From contig CBDHFJ010000064.1 in NCBI GenBank assembly GCA_965262315.1, positions 1-8,183 on the forward strand: a stretch of DNA of 8,183 bases, read 5' to 3'. Below, piece by piece: positions 1 through 5,688 of this stretch. The notes beneath the pieces are model-generated. The model was not told the DNA's origin and searched no databases. It was given only the letters and a program-made list of their open reading frames with translations. The translations under genes were made by a program, and so were the position numbers. The stretch comes from JBCCFK01 sp965262315 (GTDB taxonomy: Bacteria; Actinomycetota; Acidimicrobiia; Acidimicrobiales; UBA8592). The first letter of the stretch is position 1. Every line of letters begins with the position of its first letter.

Positions 1-11
1 TTGAGGGCCCG

Positions 12-551
12 ATGGCACAGAACACCAACCGCCGAGAAGACCTGTTGGATGCCGCCCTCCACGCCTTCGTCGACCGGGGCTACGAGGGGACCTCCGTTGC
101 CGACCTCGCCGAGGCGACGGGACTCAGCAAGGCCGCGTTCGTCTACCACTTCTCGTCGAAGGAAGCCCTTCTCTTCGAGCTCGCCGAACCACTGCTGGAC
201 GCACTCGACCACATCGTCGACCACCACGACCAGCACGATCCCGACACCGTCCGGATTCCTCGAGGCCTACCTGGACACGCTCTGTGCGCATCGCGCCACC
301 GCCGAGTGGATCGACGCCGACAAGTCGATCCTGAACCATGGCGAGCTCGGCCGACGCCTCGACGACAACAACCGTCGGGTCCACCGCATCATCGCCGGCG
401 CGCGCCCGTCGAAGGCGGAGCGAGCTCAGGCCTCGGCAATCCTCGGCATGCTCTGGCGCCCGGTCCGCAACGGGTATCTCGGCGACGACGCCGCATCTCG
501 TCTGACCCGGGCGACCGGAGCCGGCGGCGCCAGCGCTCTACCCTGGTGTGA
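12..551 (+). pseudogene. TetR-family transcriptional regulator, frameshifted
   Basis: The first 75 or so residues read as a TetR N-terminal DNA-binding domain: RREDLLDAALHAFVDRGYEG, then TSVADLAEATGLSKAAFVYH, the three-helix HTH, then FSSKEALLFEL. From about position 250 this frame turns into Arg/Pro-rich nonsense. The ligand-domain sequence continues in the frame two bases back (SGFLEAYLDTL, AEWIDADKSILNHGELGRRL, AERAQASAILGMLWRPVRNG). Removing one C from the CC at 251-252 would rejoin them as DTV-GFLEAYL. The shifted frame has no stop until 889-891, well inside the next gene, whereas the original frame stops at 549-551 in a TGATG overlap with the lipoprotein start. So either a second compensating indel lies near 500-545, or the protein lost its stop. 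GAGGG at 3-7 precedes the ATG at 12. Such proteins are normally about 190 residues and repress neighbouring genes on ligand-sensitive palindromes. The frameshift could be real decay or a sequencing error. Confidence 0.8.
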
Positions 552-2071
552 TGACGCGGCGGCGACGGGGAACGCTGACACTGGCTGCTTGTGCAGCCGT
601 CACGGTCTTGACCGCGGCCTGTGGCGCGAGCGCCACCGAAACCACGACAGCCGGACTCCCGGCAGCCGCGCCGACTGTGAACGTCGAGCCGACCCCGACG
701 AACGGACCGCTGACATCCACCGTGTCCGATCTGTCGGACGAGGCCGCCGCTGCCGATGCAGGCGACGTGGGCGAAGGCTCCCCACAGGAGCGCTACGACC
801 AGGAAGGCTCACACCTGGAGCGCTACGACCAGTACGTGGCCTCGGTGGATCCGCTGCCTCCAGATGGCGGCACCCTGGTGGACTGCGCTGACGTTCCCGT
901 CATCGAGCCCGCCATCGAGGGGACTCCGGGCAGCCTTCCCCGCATCGACGCCGACGTCGACGGCGTCCTCACCACCTACTGGATGGAGCACCTCGAGACG
1001 TTCGGTGGCTGGTGGCGCGACCTCGACCACGGCGTCATCGTCCTCGCCTTCACCGATGACCCGGCCGGGCACCGCGAGGCCATCCTGGCCCGCTCGCCGT
1101 CCGAGGACGACCTCGGGCGGTCGACGCCGATCACCGATCCGCGTCCGCTGGGCGAGCGCGACGACGTCTTCGTCGACGTGGTCCAGGTGCAGCACACCGA
1201 GGCAGCACTTCGGGCCACGATGACCCGGGGCCTCGCCGACGTGGCGTGGGCGGACTACGGCATGAGCGCGCTGGCCAACGGGCTCGACCGCAATCGCCTC
1301 GAGCTCGCCCTCATCGACCCACCCGAGGGGGCGCTGGACGAACTGGCGCTCCTCCTCCCCACCGCAGCCATGTGTGTCGACGTGACGCGATCGCCCGAGC
1401 GTCCGACCGGCCCGCTCGACGTCATCCCTGATCTGGCGGTCGACGACCCGCTGGTCATCTGTGCCGGCGCCGGGCCGTTCCCCTACTCGGCATTCACCGA
1501 CCCCGTGCCCGTGGACGAGGTGGACCATCCAGCGATCGACGCACTCCGCCGCCACATCGACGAGGGGCTCCGACCCCGCCTACGGGACCGAGCGTGGGCG
1601 GTGCTGTCGATCGAGGGCGACGTCGCCTTGTTCGCCGAGTTCCGACCCCGACGCTTCGAGCACACGACGTTCGTGCACAACGGGGACCGGTGGGTCGTCG
1701 ATGGCTGGGGCAGTTCCGGTGGTGCGTGCAAGCCCGAGGTCGCGCTGCCCGAGGGCCTCAACCTCGTGGCGGCCCGCCTGGACCCGGCTGCCCTCCCCTC
1801 CCCGGCAGACACCACGATCTCGCTGCTGGTGACCGAGTGGGCCTGCGCCAGTGGCCGCGAGATGGGCGACGACCTGCTCGACCCACAGATCGTCGAGACC
1901 GAGACCAGCGTGCTCGTCGCCTTCGCAGCGGTGGCGTCGCCACTCCTGGACGAGTGCCCGGGCAACCCGTCGACCGCCGTCACCATCGAGCTCCAGACAC
2001 CGCTCGGCGACCGAGAGCTCCTCGACGGCCTGCACCTCCCGCCGCGACCGATCACCGAGCGTGAACACTGA
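551..2071 (+). CDS. Putative secreted lipoprotein, uncharacterised
   Basis: A 506-residue exported protein. The N-terminus has an RRRR basic stretch, a hydrophobic core (TLTLAACAAVTV) and a lipobox-like LTAAC, placing the acylated Cys at about residue 24; a low-complexity Thr/Ala/Pro linker follows, typical of lipoproteins anchored outside the membrane. The rest contains scattered Cys residues (TLVDCAD, AAMCVDV, LVICAGA, GGACKPE, WACASG, DECPGN) that could form disulfides. The end carries a motif I have seen in other actinobacterial secreted proteins but cannot name: CASGREMGDDLL, then CPGNPSTAVTIEL, then PLGDRELLDG. I chose ATG at 551, which overlaps the upstream TetR stop (TGATG); GTG at 548 is equally possible and adds one residue. 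The overlap suggests co-transcription with the TetR gene. No enzyme motif was recognised. Residues about 76-95 are a tandem duplication (separate entry). Confidence 0.85.
   Translation: MTRRRRGTLTLAACAAVTVLTAACGASATETTTAGLPAAAPTVNVEPTPTNGPLTSTVSDLSDEAAAADAGDVGEGSPQERYDQEGSHLERYDQYVASVDPLPPDGGTLVDCADVPVIEPAIEGTPGSLPRIDADVDGVLTTYWMEHLETFGGWWRDLDHGVIVLAFTDDPAGHREAILARSPSEDDLGRSTPITDPRPLGERDDVFVDVVQVQHTEAALRATMTRGLADVAWADYGMSALANGLDRNRLELALIDPPEGALDELALLLPTAAMCVDVTRSPERPTGPLDVIPDLAVDDPLVICAGAGPFPYSAFTDPVPVDEVDHPAIDALRRHIDEGLRPRLRDRAWAVLSIEGDVALFAEFRPRRFEHTTFVHNGDRWVVDGWGSSGGACKPEVALPEGLNLVAARLDPAALPSPADTTISLLVTEWACASGREMGDDLLDPQIVETETSVLVAFAAVASPLLDECPGNPSTAVTIELQTPLGDRELLDGLHLPPRPITEREH
773..832 (+). 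repeat. 30-bp tandem duplication inside the lipoprotein gene
   Basis: Two adjacent 30-bp units, 773-802 and 803-832, differ at 4 positions, all between 781 and 786 or their partners. They share gaaggctc at the start and ggagcgctacgaccag at the end. In protein they read EGSPQERYDQ and EGSHLERYDQ. The unit is in frame and sits in the linker between the lipid anchor and the folded part, so it lengthens the tether without breaking the gene. Confidence 0.9.
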
Positions 2072-2109
2072 CGCGGTCTTCACCCAGCCCTACCGCGGAG
2101 TGTGACGAA

Positions 2110-2127
2110 ACTCGTCCGCGGACGAGT
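2110..2127. promoter_or_regulatory. 18-bp perfect palindrome (operator or hairpin candidate)
   Basis: ACTCGTCCGCGGACGAGT is a perfect palindrome, 39 bp after the lipoprotein stop. As RNA it could fold into a 7-bp stem with a CGCG loop, but no T-run follows on either strand, so a classical terminator is not supported. Its core, CGTCCGCGGACG, recurs at 2176-2187, which favours a protein-binding site. The upstream TetR regulator and whatever controls the minus-strand genes are possible partners; neither is shown by the sequence. Confidence 0.5.
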
Positions 2128-2175
2128 CTCACCGACGCTGGGTGACCGGCAGCACCACCCCACGCGTCCAACACC

Positions 2176-2187
2176 CGTCCGCGGACG
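2176..2187. promoter_or_regulatory. Second copy of the CGTCCGCGGACG palindrome
   Basis: A perfect 12-bp palindrome identical to the core of the one at 2110-2127. The two centres are 63 bp apart, close to six turns of B-DNA, so two bound dimers would lie on the same helix face. It sits in the gap between two converging genes (ends at 2071 and 2250), where promoters are not expected, so a role in termination or DNA organisation is also possible. Confidence 0.45.
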
Positions 2188-2249
2188 ACTGCTCTCGACG
2201 CAGCGTGGTGACGCCTGTTCGTTGCAGGGGGTCAGGGTTTGGAGCCGGG

Positions 2250-2945
2250 TCAATCCTCGGTCTCGAGCACGGCGTCCAGGGCGACCGGTTCCACGCGTAT
2301 GCCGTCGGGGACGGCGGCGATCACGTCAGCGGCGAAGCCCGCGGTGCCGCCGAGGTAGAGCGACCAGAAGTCCACGTCGGTGGCCACGAACCAGGCTCGG
2401 TCCTCGGGCCACCACAGGTCCGGGTTCAGCCACGAGTCACCGCCCGGCTCCCGCAGATCGGAGACGGCACGGACCGGCCCCGACACCACGTGGTATCGAC
2501 GGTGCGGGCGATCGATGGTCGGGATGCCGGCGAGCGCGGCCCGAACCAACGCGTGGCGTTCGCGGTCCTCCTGCCGAAGTCGCTCGCCGTATGCGACGCG
2601 TGCACGCCGCTCCTCCTCGTCCGCCGCAGGACGGGCCCACGCAACGTGCGTGGTGGTGTTGAGCCACCCGTGGCCGTCCCAGATGGCGAACCACGCGCCG
2701 TCAGGCGTGGAGGTGTGGCGCTCGGCCGCCGAGGCCACCCGCCGGTACAGCTCGGCGAGCTCCTCCCAGAACTCGTCGGTGTCGGGCGGCGGCCAGATCC
2801 GCAGGTGCGCCTCGAACTGGCACGACACCAGGGAGCCCACCGTGCCCGGATCGCCGTCGCAGGCCGCGTCGATCCAGTCGGTCGGCAGTGCCGCGTCGGG
2901 CACGCGCAGGCCCTCACCGAAGATCATCAGCCGAGCTTCGCGCAT
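2250..2945 (-). CDS. Uncharacterised 231-residue protein, second gene of a regulator operon
   Basis: A soluble, acidic, Trp-rich protein without signal peptide or membrane segment. Visible landmarks are FEAHLRIWPPPDTDEFWEEL near residue 45, WFAIWDGHGW near residue 88, an Arg/Glu-rich helical stretch (ADEEERRARVAYGERL), YHVVSGPV near residue 150, and the end block DLWWPEDRAWFVATDVDFWS followed by LYLGG. I recall unnamed actinobacterial proteins with the same closing block, PEDRAW..ATD.D...YVGG, but know no function for them. The ATG at 2945 is preceded by GAGGGAG at short spacing; an internal ATG at 2927 (MIFGEGL) is an alternative. It begins 23 bp after the stop of the HTH regulator at 2969-3499 on the same strand, so the two are very likely one transcript. 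Not a known enzyme by any motif I can see. Confidence 0.85.
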   Translation of the reverse strand: MREARLMIFGEGLRVPDAALPTDWIDAACDGDPGTVGSLVSCQFEAHLRIWPPPDTDEFWEELAELYRRVASAAERHTSTPDGAWFAIWDGHGWLNTTTHVAWARPAADEEERRARVAYGERLRQEDRERHALVRAALAGIPTIDRPHRRYHVVSGPVRAVSDLREPGGDSWLNPDLWWPEDRAWFVATDVDFWSLYLGGTAGFAADVIAAVPDGIRVEPVALDAVLETED

Positions 2946-2968
2946 GCTCCCTCGCTGCCGAGCAGATT

Positions 2969-3499
2969 TCAGCCCGACGAGCGCTCAGCAACGTGGAGCT
3001 CGGCGATGCGACGACCGATGCCGGCCATGGTCTCGCGCAACTCGACCGGCAACAGCACCTCGACCTCCGAACCCAGCGTCATCAGCTCGCGCACCGCGGC
3101 ATCGTAGGAGTCGAACCGGAACGAGCCCTCGATCCAGTCGGGCCGATCCGGGGCCGGGTCGGGGTTCGGACGGGGCCGCCAGCCTTCGGGACGCCCCGAC
3201 AGCAACGCCATCTGCAGCGCCGACGGCGCCACGCGCACCCGGACCCTGCGGAGCTGTCCGGTGCCCGACGTGAGGCCGGGAGGCACCGCCGGGACCTCCT
3301 GCTGGAAGGTGTCGAGCAGCTCGAAGCCACCGCCGGGCCCACGGGTGCCGTAGACCGGGACGCCCGAACCCGACAGGACCTCGATGTCGCGCAAGACCGT
3401 TCGTTCGGACACACCGAGCCGGTCGGCGAGGTCGGCTGCGGTGAAGCGGCCTCCGTTCTGGAGCACCAGCAACAAGCTCAGCAACCGACCTGCGCGCAC
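2969..3499 (-). CDS. YafY/DeoR-type HTH transcriptional regulator
   Basis: A 176-residue DNA-binding protein. Residues 1-60 form the HTH_11-type winged helix typical of this family: MRAGRLLSLLLVLQNGGRFT, AADLADRLGVSERTVLRDIE, then LSGSGVPVYGTRGPGGGF with the wing. The C-terminal part (EGSFRFDSYDAAVRELMTLG, then EVEVLLPVELRETMAGIGRR) resembles the end of WYL-type regulators, where it follows the ligand-binding fold. Full WYL regulators are over 300 residues; this one belongs to the short variant of roughly 180-230 residues that lacks the large middle section, so I do not call it truncated. Start is GTG at 3499, with GGAGG (3508-3504) four bases upstream. It is divergent from 3626, and a perfect inverted repeat (3535-3557) lies between, the expected arrangement for an autoregulator that also controls the plus-strand pair. 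Confidence 0.9.
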   Translation of the reverse strand: MRAGRLLSLLLVLQNGGRFTAADLADRLGVSERTVLRDIEVLSGSGVPVYGTRGPGGGFELLDTFQQEVPAVPPGLTSGTGQLRRVRVRVAPSALQMALLSGRPEGWRPRPNPDPAPDRPDWIEGSFRFDSYDAAVRELMTLGSEVEVLLPVELRETMAGIGRRIAELHVAERSSG

Positions 3500-3503
3500 A
3501 CGA

Positions 3504-3508
3504 CCTCC
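3504..3508 (-). promoter_or_regulatory. Ribosome binding site of the HTH regulator
   Basis: On the minus strand GGAGG ends four bases before the GTG at 3499. It fixes the start, and contrasts with the right half of the window, where no clear Shine-Dalgarno precedes most genes. Confidence 0.65.
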
Positions 3509-3528
3509 GATCTCGACTCCACGACATC

Positions 3529-3557
3529 ATCGTATTCATGACACATGGTGTCATGAA
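3529..3557. promoter_or_regulatory. Operator candidate: 10-3-10 perfect inverted repeat plus -10 box
   Basis: TTCATGACAC (3535-3544), spacer ATG, GTGTCATGAA (3548-3557) form a perfect 23-bp inverted repeat in the 126-bp gap between the divergent genes at 3499 and 3626. Directly beside it on the minus strand is TACGAT (3534-3529), a plausible -10 for the regulator gene; the repeat then fills the space up to a weak -35 (TTCATG, 17-bp spacing). A protein bound there would block the regulator's own promoter. Binding by the HTH protein is inference. Confidence 0.65.
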
Positions 3558-3625
3558 GGCTCCACCACCATCGCAACGACCAGACGCTCGGGTTCCGCCC
3601 GACGCCATCACCGAAGGGAAGTCCA

Positions 3626-4042
3626 ATGCCTGATCATGTCGAGGGAGCCGGCACCGCCGAGGACCCGTGGATCCTCACCACCCCGCCCGGCAAGTCCGAG
3701 TTCGACGCCTGGCGCAACGAGACGGCCGACCCACCTGTACTCGAGATCCAGGTCGGATCCACCAAGCTCAGCTACCAACTCCGTTGCATCGAAGACCTCC
3801 ACGCCATGCTGGTCGACCGCGGAGACTGGATGCTCCTCGGCAACGCGGACGAGGGCAAGGAGGCCAAGCCGGACACGGTCGAGGCCTGGGCCCGATCGGC
3901 CGACAATCCCGTCGGCGGCTGGTACGGACTGCGGAAGGGGTATCGCGGCCGCTTCGGCAACTACGTCCCCCCGGTGCTCGAACACCTGGGCCTCGCCGAG
4001 GTGGAGCACAACGCCCGCAACAACCGCATGCGGGCCATCTGA
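3626..4042 (+). CDS. Uncharacterised 138-residue conserved actinobacterial protein
   Basis: A small soluble protein I recognise as a recurring actinobacterial family without known function, possibly the one named DUF6855 (name uncertain). Landmarks: GTAEDPWILTTPPGKSEFD near the N-terminus, DPPVLEIQVGSTKLSYQLR in the middle, LHAMLVDRGDWMLLGNADEG, and NPVGGWYGLRKGYRGRFGNY followed by VPPVLEHLGLAEVEHNARNN at the end. The length matches the family as I remember it. The ATG at 3626 has GAAGGGAAG about 5-13 bases upstream. It overlaps the SRPBCC gene by one base (TGATG at 4040-4044), so translation is probably coupled, and it is divergent from the HTH regulator across the candidate operator. The pairing suggests a shared role with the SRPBCC protein, but the sequence gives no catalytic motif. 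Confidence 0.88.
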   Translation: MPDHVEGAGTAEDPWILTTPPGKSEFDAWRNETADPPVLEIQVGSTKLSYQLRCIEDLHAMLVDRGDWMLLGNADEGKEAKPDTVEAWARSADNPVGGWYGLRKGYRGRFGNYVPPVLEHLGLAEVEHNARNNRMRAI

Positions 4043-4488
4043 TGGGTGCCCGCCGCTACGAGATCCGCCGGAACATCGACGCTCCCGCCACGACCGTGTG
4101 GGGACTGCTGACCAACGCCGACAGCTACGCCCACTGGAACGAGGCCGTCGTCTCGATCGAGGGCCCCATCCGCCAGGGCCGGCGCATCCGGCTCGTGTCG
4201 GTCGCCGACCCGAAACGCACGTTCAAGCTCCACGTCGACGAGATGGTGGAGCCCACCCGAATGGTCTGGTCCGACGGCATGCCCCTGGGCCTGTTCACCG
4301 GCCGCCGCACCTACACGATCACCGATGCCGGAGCAGGCCGCTCCGAGTTCTCGATGACCGAAGAGTTCACCGGCCTCCTGGCCGCCCTGATCACCAAGGC
4401 CATCCCCGACCTCACCGAGTCCTTCGAGCTCTTCGCCGACAGCCTCAAAGCCGTCGCGGAAAGGACCAACGGCGTCGACCAGACCTGA
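4042..4488 (+). CDS. SRPBCC-family protein (polyketide cyclase/dehydrase-like fold)
   Basis: A 148-residue protein with the hallmarks of the START/Bet v1-like (SRPBCC) helix-grip fold: an opening strand YEIRRNIDAPATTVWGLLTN, then ADSYAHWNEAV, the Trp-containing loop after helix 1, a run of strands (RRIRLVSVADPKRTFKLHVD, MVWSDG, GRRTYTITD, SEFSMTEEFTG) and a long C-terminal helix (AIPDLTESFELFADSLKAVA). These proteins bind hydrophobic ligands in the cavity between sheet and helix; some are cyclases or dehydratases, many only carry ligands. No catalytic residues can be assigned. The start is the ATG inside TGATG at 4040-4044, coupled to the upstream 138-residue gene. The cell location is predicted to be cytoplasmic, since there is no signal peptide. 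A short gap follows, so it is probably the last gene of the operon. Confidence 0.9.
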   Translation: MGARRYEIRRNIDAPATTVWGLLTNADSYAHWNEAVVSIEGPIRQGRRIRLVSVADPKRTFKLHVDEMVEPTRMVWSDGMPLGLFTGRRTYTITDAGAGRSEFSMTEEFTGLLAALITKAIPDLTESFELFADSLKAVAERTNGVDQT

Positions 4489-4581
4489 CCATCGCGGCCC
4501 CTGCCACGAGGCCCGCCCGACGCACCTGCGCCTCTCGGACAGCCGCCCCGGCAGCGCGAACACCGTTGGTACCGTACGCAG

Positions 4582-4902
4582 GTGGACCCCCTGGACCTCT
4601 TCGGTCGCTCCCGCGAGTGGGGCGAGCTCGGTGACCGACTCGCTCGACTCCTCGACGGCCAGGGCGCAACCGTCGGAGTGGTCGGCGTTGCGGGCTCCGG
4701 CAAGAGCGCGTTGCTGGCGGCCCTGGTCGAGGGGCTCTGTGACACCATGCCCCGCCACACGGTGCCCAGCTACCTCCGCTTCGTCGACGAGCTCCCCAAG
4801 ACACCATCGCAGCGGATCCAGAATCTCAAGCTCCGGGGAGACGGCATCACCCACGACACCCACGACCGCGAAGCCATGGAGATCTTCCCACCCCGCACCT
4901 GA
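4582..4902 (+). pseudogene. Chimeric remnant: P-loop start of a LuxR/AAA regulator fused to an acyl-CoA ligase tail
   Basis: A 106-residue frame made of two unrelated protein pieces. Residues 1-50 (DPLDLFGRSREWGELGDRL, then VGVVGVAGSGKSALLAAL) are the beginning of an AAA_16/LuxR-type ATPase with Walker A GVAGSGKS at about 35-42; such proteins usually run to several hundred residues. From about residue 53 the sequence becomes the end of an AMP-forming acyl-CoA ligase: MPRHTVPSYLRFVDELPKTP, then SQRIQNLKLR, then TWDRE-like DTHDRE. The A10-type motif has Arg78 where the catalytic Lys normally sits, and Asn81 after it. Neither half can work alone: Walker B and the sensor are missing, as is the whole adenylate-forming core. 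The junction (about 4729-4740) reads LVEGLCD, and the residues LVE fit either parent, suggesting a deletion at short homology. GTG 4582 follows a -10-like TACCGT (4570-4575) by six bases. Confidence 0.75.
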
Positions 4903-5207
4903 CCCCCGACGGTGGTCGCCGCCGGGATCACCGGATCCCAATGACCGCCGATCACCATCCAGGCGGACAGCCCGAACCTTCAGCCGAACAGACAACAAGA
5001 GCGGACGAGCAACTTGACGCTCAACCGATCGCACAGGCGCACCGTCAACACGGGCCCAAGCGGCGAGACGATCCGGCGGCTCGAGTCAGCGCCGACGAGA
5101 TGTCTGACCAGGCCATCCCAACACATCCCATCCCCTGTACCGTCGCCACGGCCCCTGGAACGACAACAGGTCACGGTCGGAAACCGACCGTGACCTGCAC
5201 GCTTGTC
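4903..5207. other. Gene-free stretch before the tRNA fragment
   Basis: About 300 bases with no frame that looks like protein. It holds a small inverted repeat just after the chimeric frame, GGGATC-ACCG-GATCCC (4924-4939), a weak terminator candidate without a T-run, and the strong hairpin at 5167-5197 listed separately. The rest shows nothing I can assign. Confidence 0.6.
5167..5197 (-). terminator. Perfect 14-bp hairpin, terminator of the tRNA-Gly transcript
   Basis: CAGGTCACGGTCGG and its exact complement CCGACCGTGACCTG flank a 3-nt loop (TTT on the minus strand). On the minus strand it begins ten bases after the tRNA CCA and is followed by TTGTCGTT, a modest T-rich tail. Position, strand and stability fit an intrinsic terminator for the tRNA whose 3' end lies at 5208-5253. 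Confidence 0.75.
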
Positions 5208-5253
5208 TGGAGCGGATGACCGGCCTCGAACCGGCGACCTCAACCTTGGCAAG
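5208..5253 (-). other. 3' fragment of tRNA-Gly(GCC); probable attachment-site copy
   Basis: Read on the minus strand from 5253 down to 5208, this is the 3' part of a tRNA. It contains anticodon loop TTGCCAA (anticodon GCC at 5250-5248), stem GGTTG, variable loop AGGTC, T-arm GCCGG-TTCGAGG-CCGGT, acceptor strand CATCCGC, discriminator T and encoded CCA. The 5' side is absent: above 5253 the sequence is GGGCT instead of the CAACC needed to close the anticodon stem, and no D-arm or 5' acceptor strand follows. A tRNA cut at the anticodon stem-loop, with the 3' end and terminator kept, is the standard footprint of a tyrosine-recombinase element; the reconstituted tRNA would be at the other end of the element. 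It is not a functional tRNA. No integrase is in the window. Confidence 0.8.
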
Positions 5254-5332
5254 AGCCCAAACATCGTCCAGCCCAGCTAATGCCTGCGTTCCCGTGCGCC
5301 TCAGTCCACCGAATCCGGCCCTGTCCGTACAG

Positions 5333-5356
5333 CAGATGGGATGGCGGATGGGATGG
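5333..5356 (+). repeat. 12-bp tandem repeat next to the tRNA fragment
   Basis: cagatgggatgg (5333-5344) is followed directly by cggatgggatgg (5345-5356), one mismatch. It lies between the tRNA fragment and the antitoxin promoter. Direct repeats beside an attachment site can be recombinase arm-binding sites, but two copies alone do not establish that. Confidence 0.5.
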
Positions 5357-5386
5357 TCGGACCTCGATGCAACGCGACAGTTGCCG

Positions 5387-5415
5387 GTGACCCTGCCACC
5401 GCACACCCGTACACT
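5387..5415 (+). promoter_or_regulatory. Promoter of the vapBC pair, probably leaderless
   Basis: GTGACC (5387-5392), 17-bp spacer, TACACT (5410-5415). The -10 ends six bases before the ATG at 5422, so transcription should begin at or next to the start codon. No Shine-Dalgarno is present. Confidence 0.55.
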
Positions 5416-5421
5416 CGAGCC

Positions 5422-5688
5422 ATGTCCAGCATCGAACTGCCCGATGACGTCGCCGCCGCACTCGCGGCCGCTGCGGCCGAACGCGGCCTGAGCGAAGCGG
5501 AGCTGATCGCCGAGATGGTGGCCGCCGACGCCGACCACGTCGCCGGCAGCGCCGACGAGGCGAGGCGTGCCGAAGCGCTCGAAGCCTTCATCGGCTGCGC
5601 GGACTCCGGTGACGAGAGCTGGGCAGCTACCGACACCAAGGTGCTTCGCGCCCAGGCAGCCGCCCGCAAAGCCACCGATCGCATCTGA
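5422..5688 (+). CDS. vapB: VapB-type antitoxin, ribbon-helix-helix
   Basis: An 88-residue antitoxin. Residues 1-36 (MSSIELPDDVAAALAAAAAE, RGLSEAELIAEMVAAD) form a ribbon-helix-helix DNA-binding domain: a short strand then two helices, the form that dimerises and represses its own promoter. The C-terminal part, with ALEAFIGCADSG and a closing helix VLRAQAAARKA, matches the toxin-wrapping tail of VapB proteins, where an F(I/V)G.G.SG-like segment precedes the helix. The toxin starts on the base right after its stop (TGA then GTG), the usual TA order of antitoxin first and tight coupling. I start it at ATG 5422 because the -10-like TACACT lies just before it; upstream in-frame starts would run into the promoter. 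Whether it is VapB or another RHH antitoxin of PIN toxins cannot be told finely. Confidence 0.88.
   Translation: MSSIELPDDVAAALAAAAAERGLSEAELIAEMVAADADHVAGSADEARRAEALEAFIGCADSGDESWAATDTKVLRAQAAARKATDRI

Noticed and set aside
552..891. Continuation of the shifted TetR frame as a 296-residue protein
   Set aside because: Beyond about 545 it is Arg/Gly/Pro-rich and lies out of frame inside the lipoprotein gene, which has a clear signal peptide and motifs.
2142..3541. Long plus-strand open frames opposite the HTH regulator and its partner
   Set aside because: Composition is that of antisense reading of GC-rich genes; no domain is visible, while the minus-strand proteins have clear motifs and starts.
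3961..5034. 357-residue minus-strand open frame
   Set aside because: It lies antisense to the SRPBCC and chimeric genes and its sequence is a low-complexity Gly/Val/Glu/Asp mix.
5208..5290. Complete tRNA gene
   Set aside because: No D-arm or 5' acceptor strand is found above 5253, and the anticodon stem is not closed.
5216..5491. Plus-strand frame beginning MTGLEPATSTLARA, perhaps an integrase tail
   Set aside because: GLEPATSTLA is the reverse strand of the tRNA T-arm and anticodon arm; QMGWRMGW comes from the 12-bp tandem repeat. No integrase catalytic residues occur.
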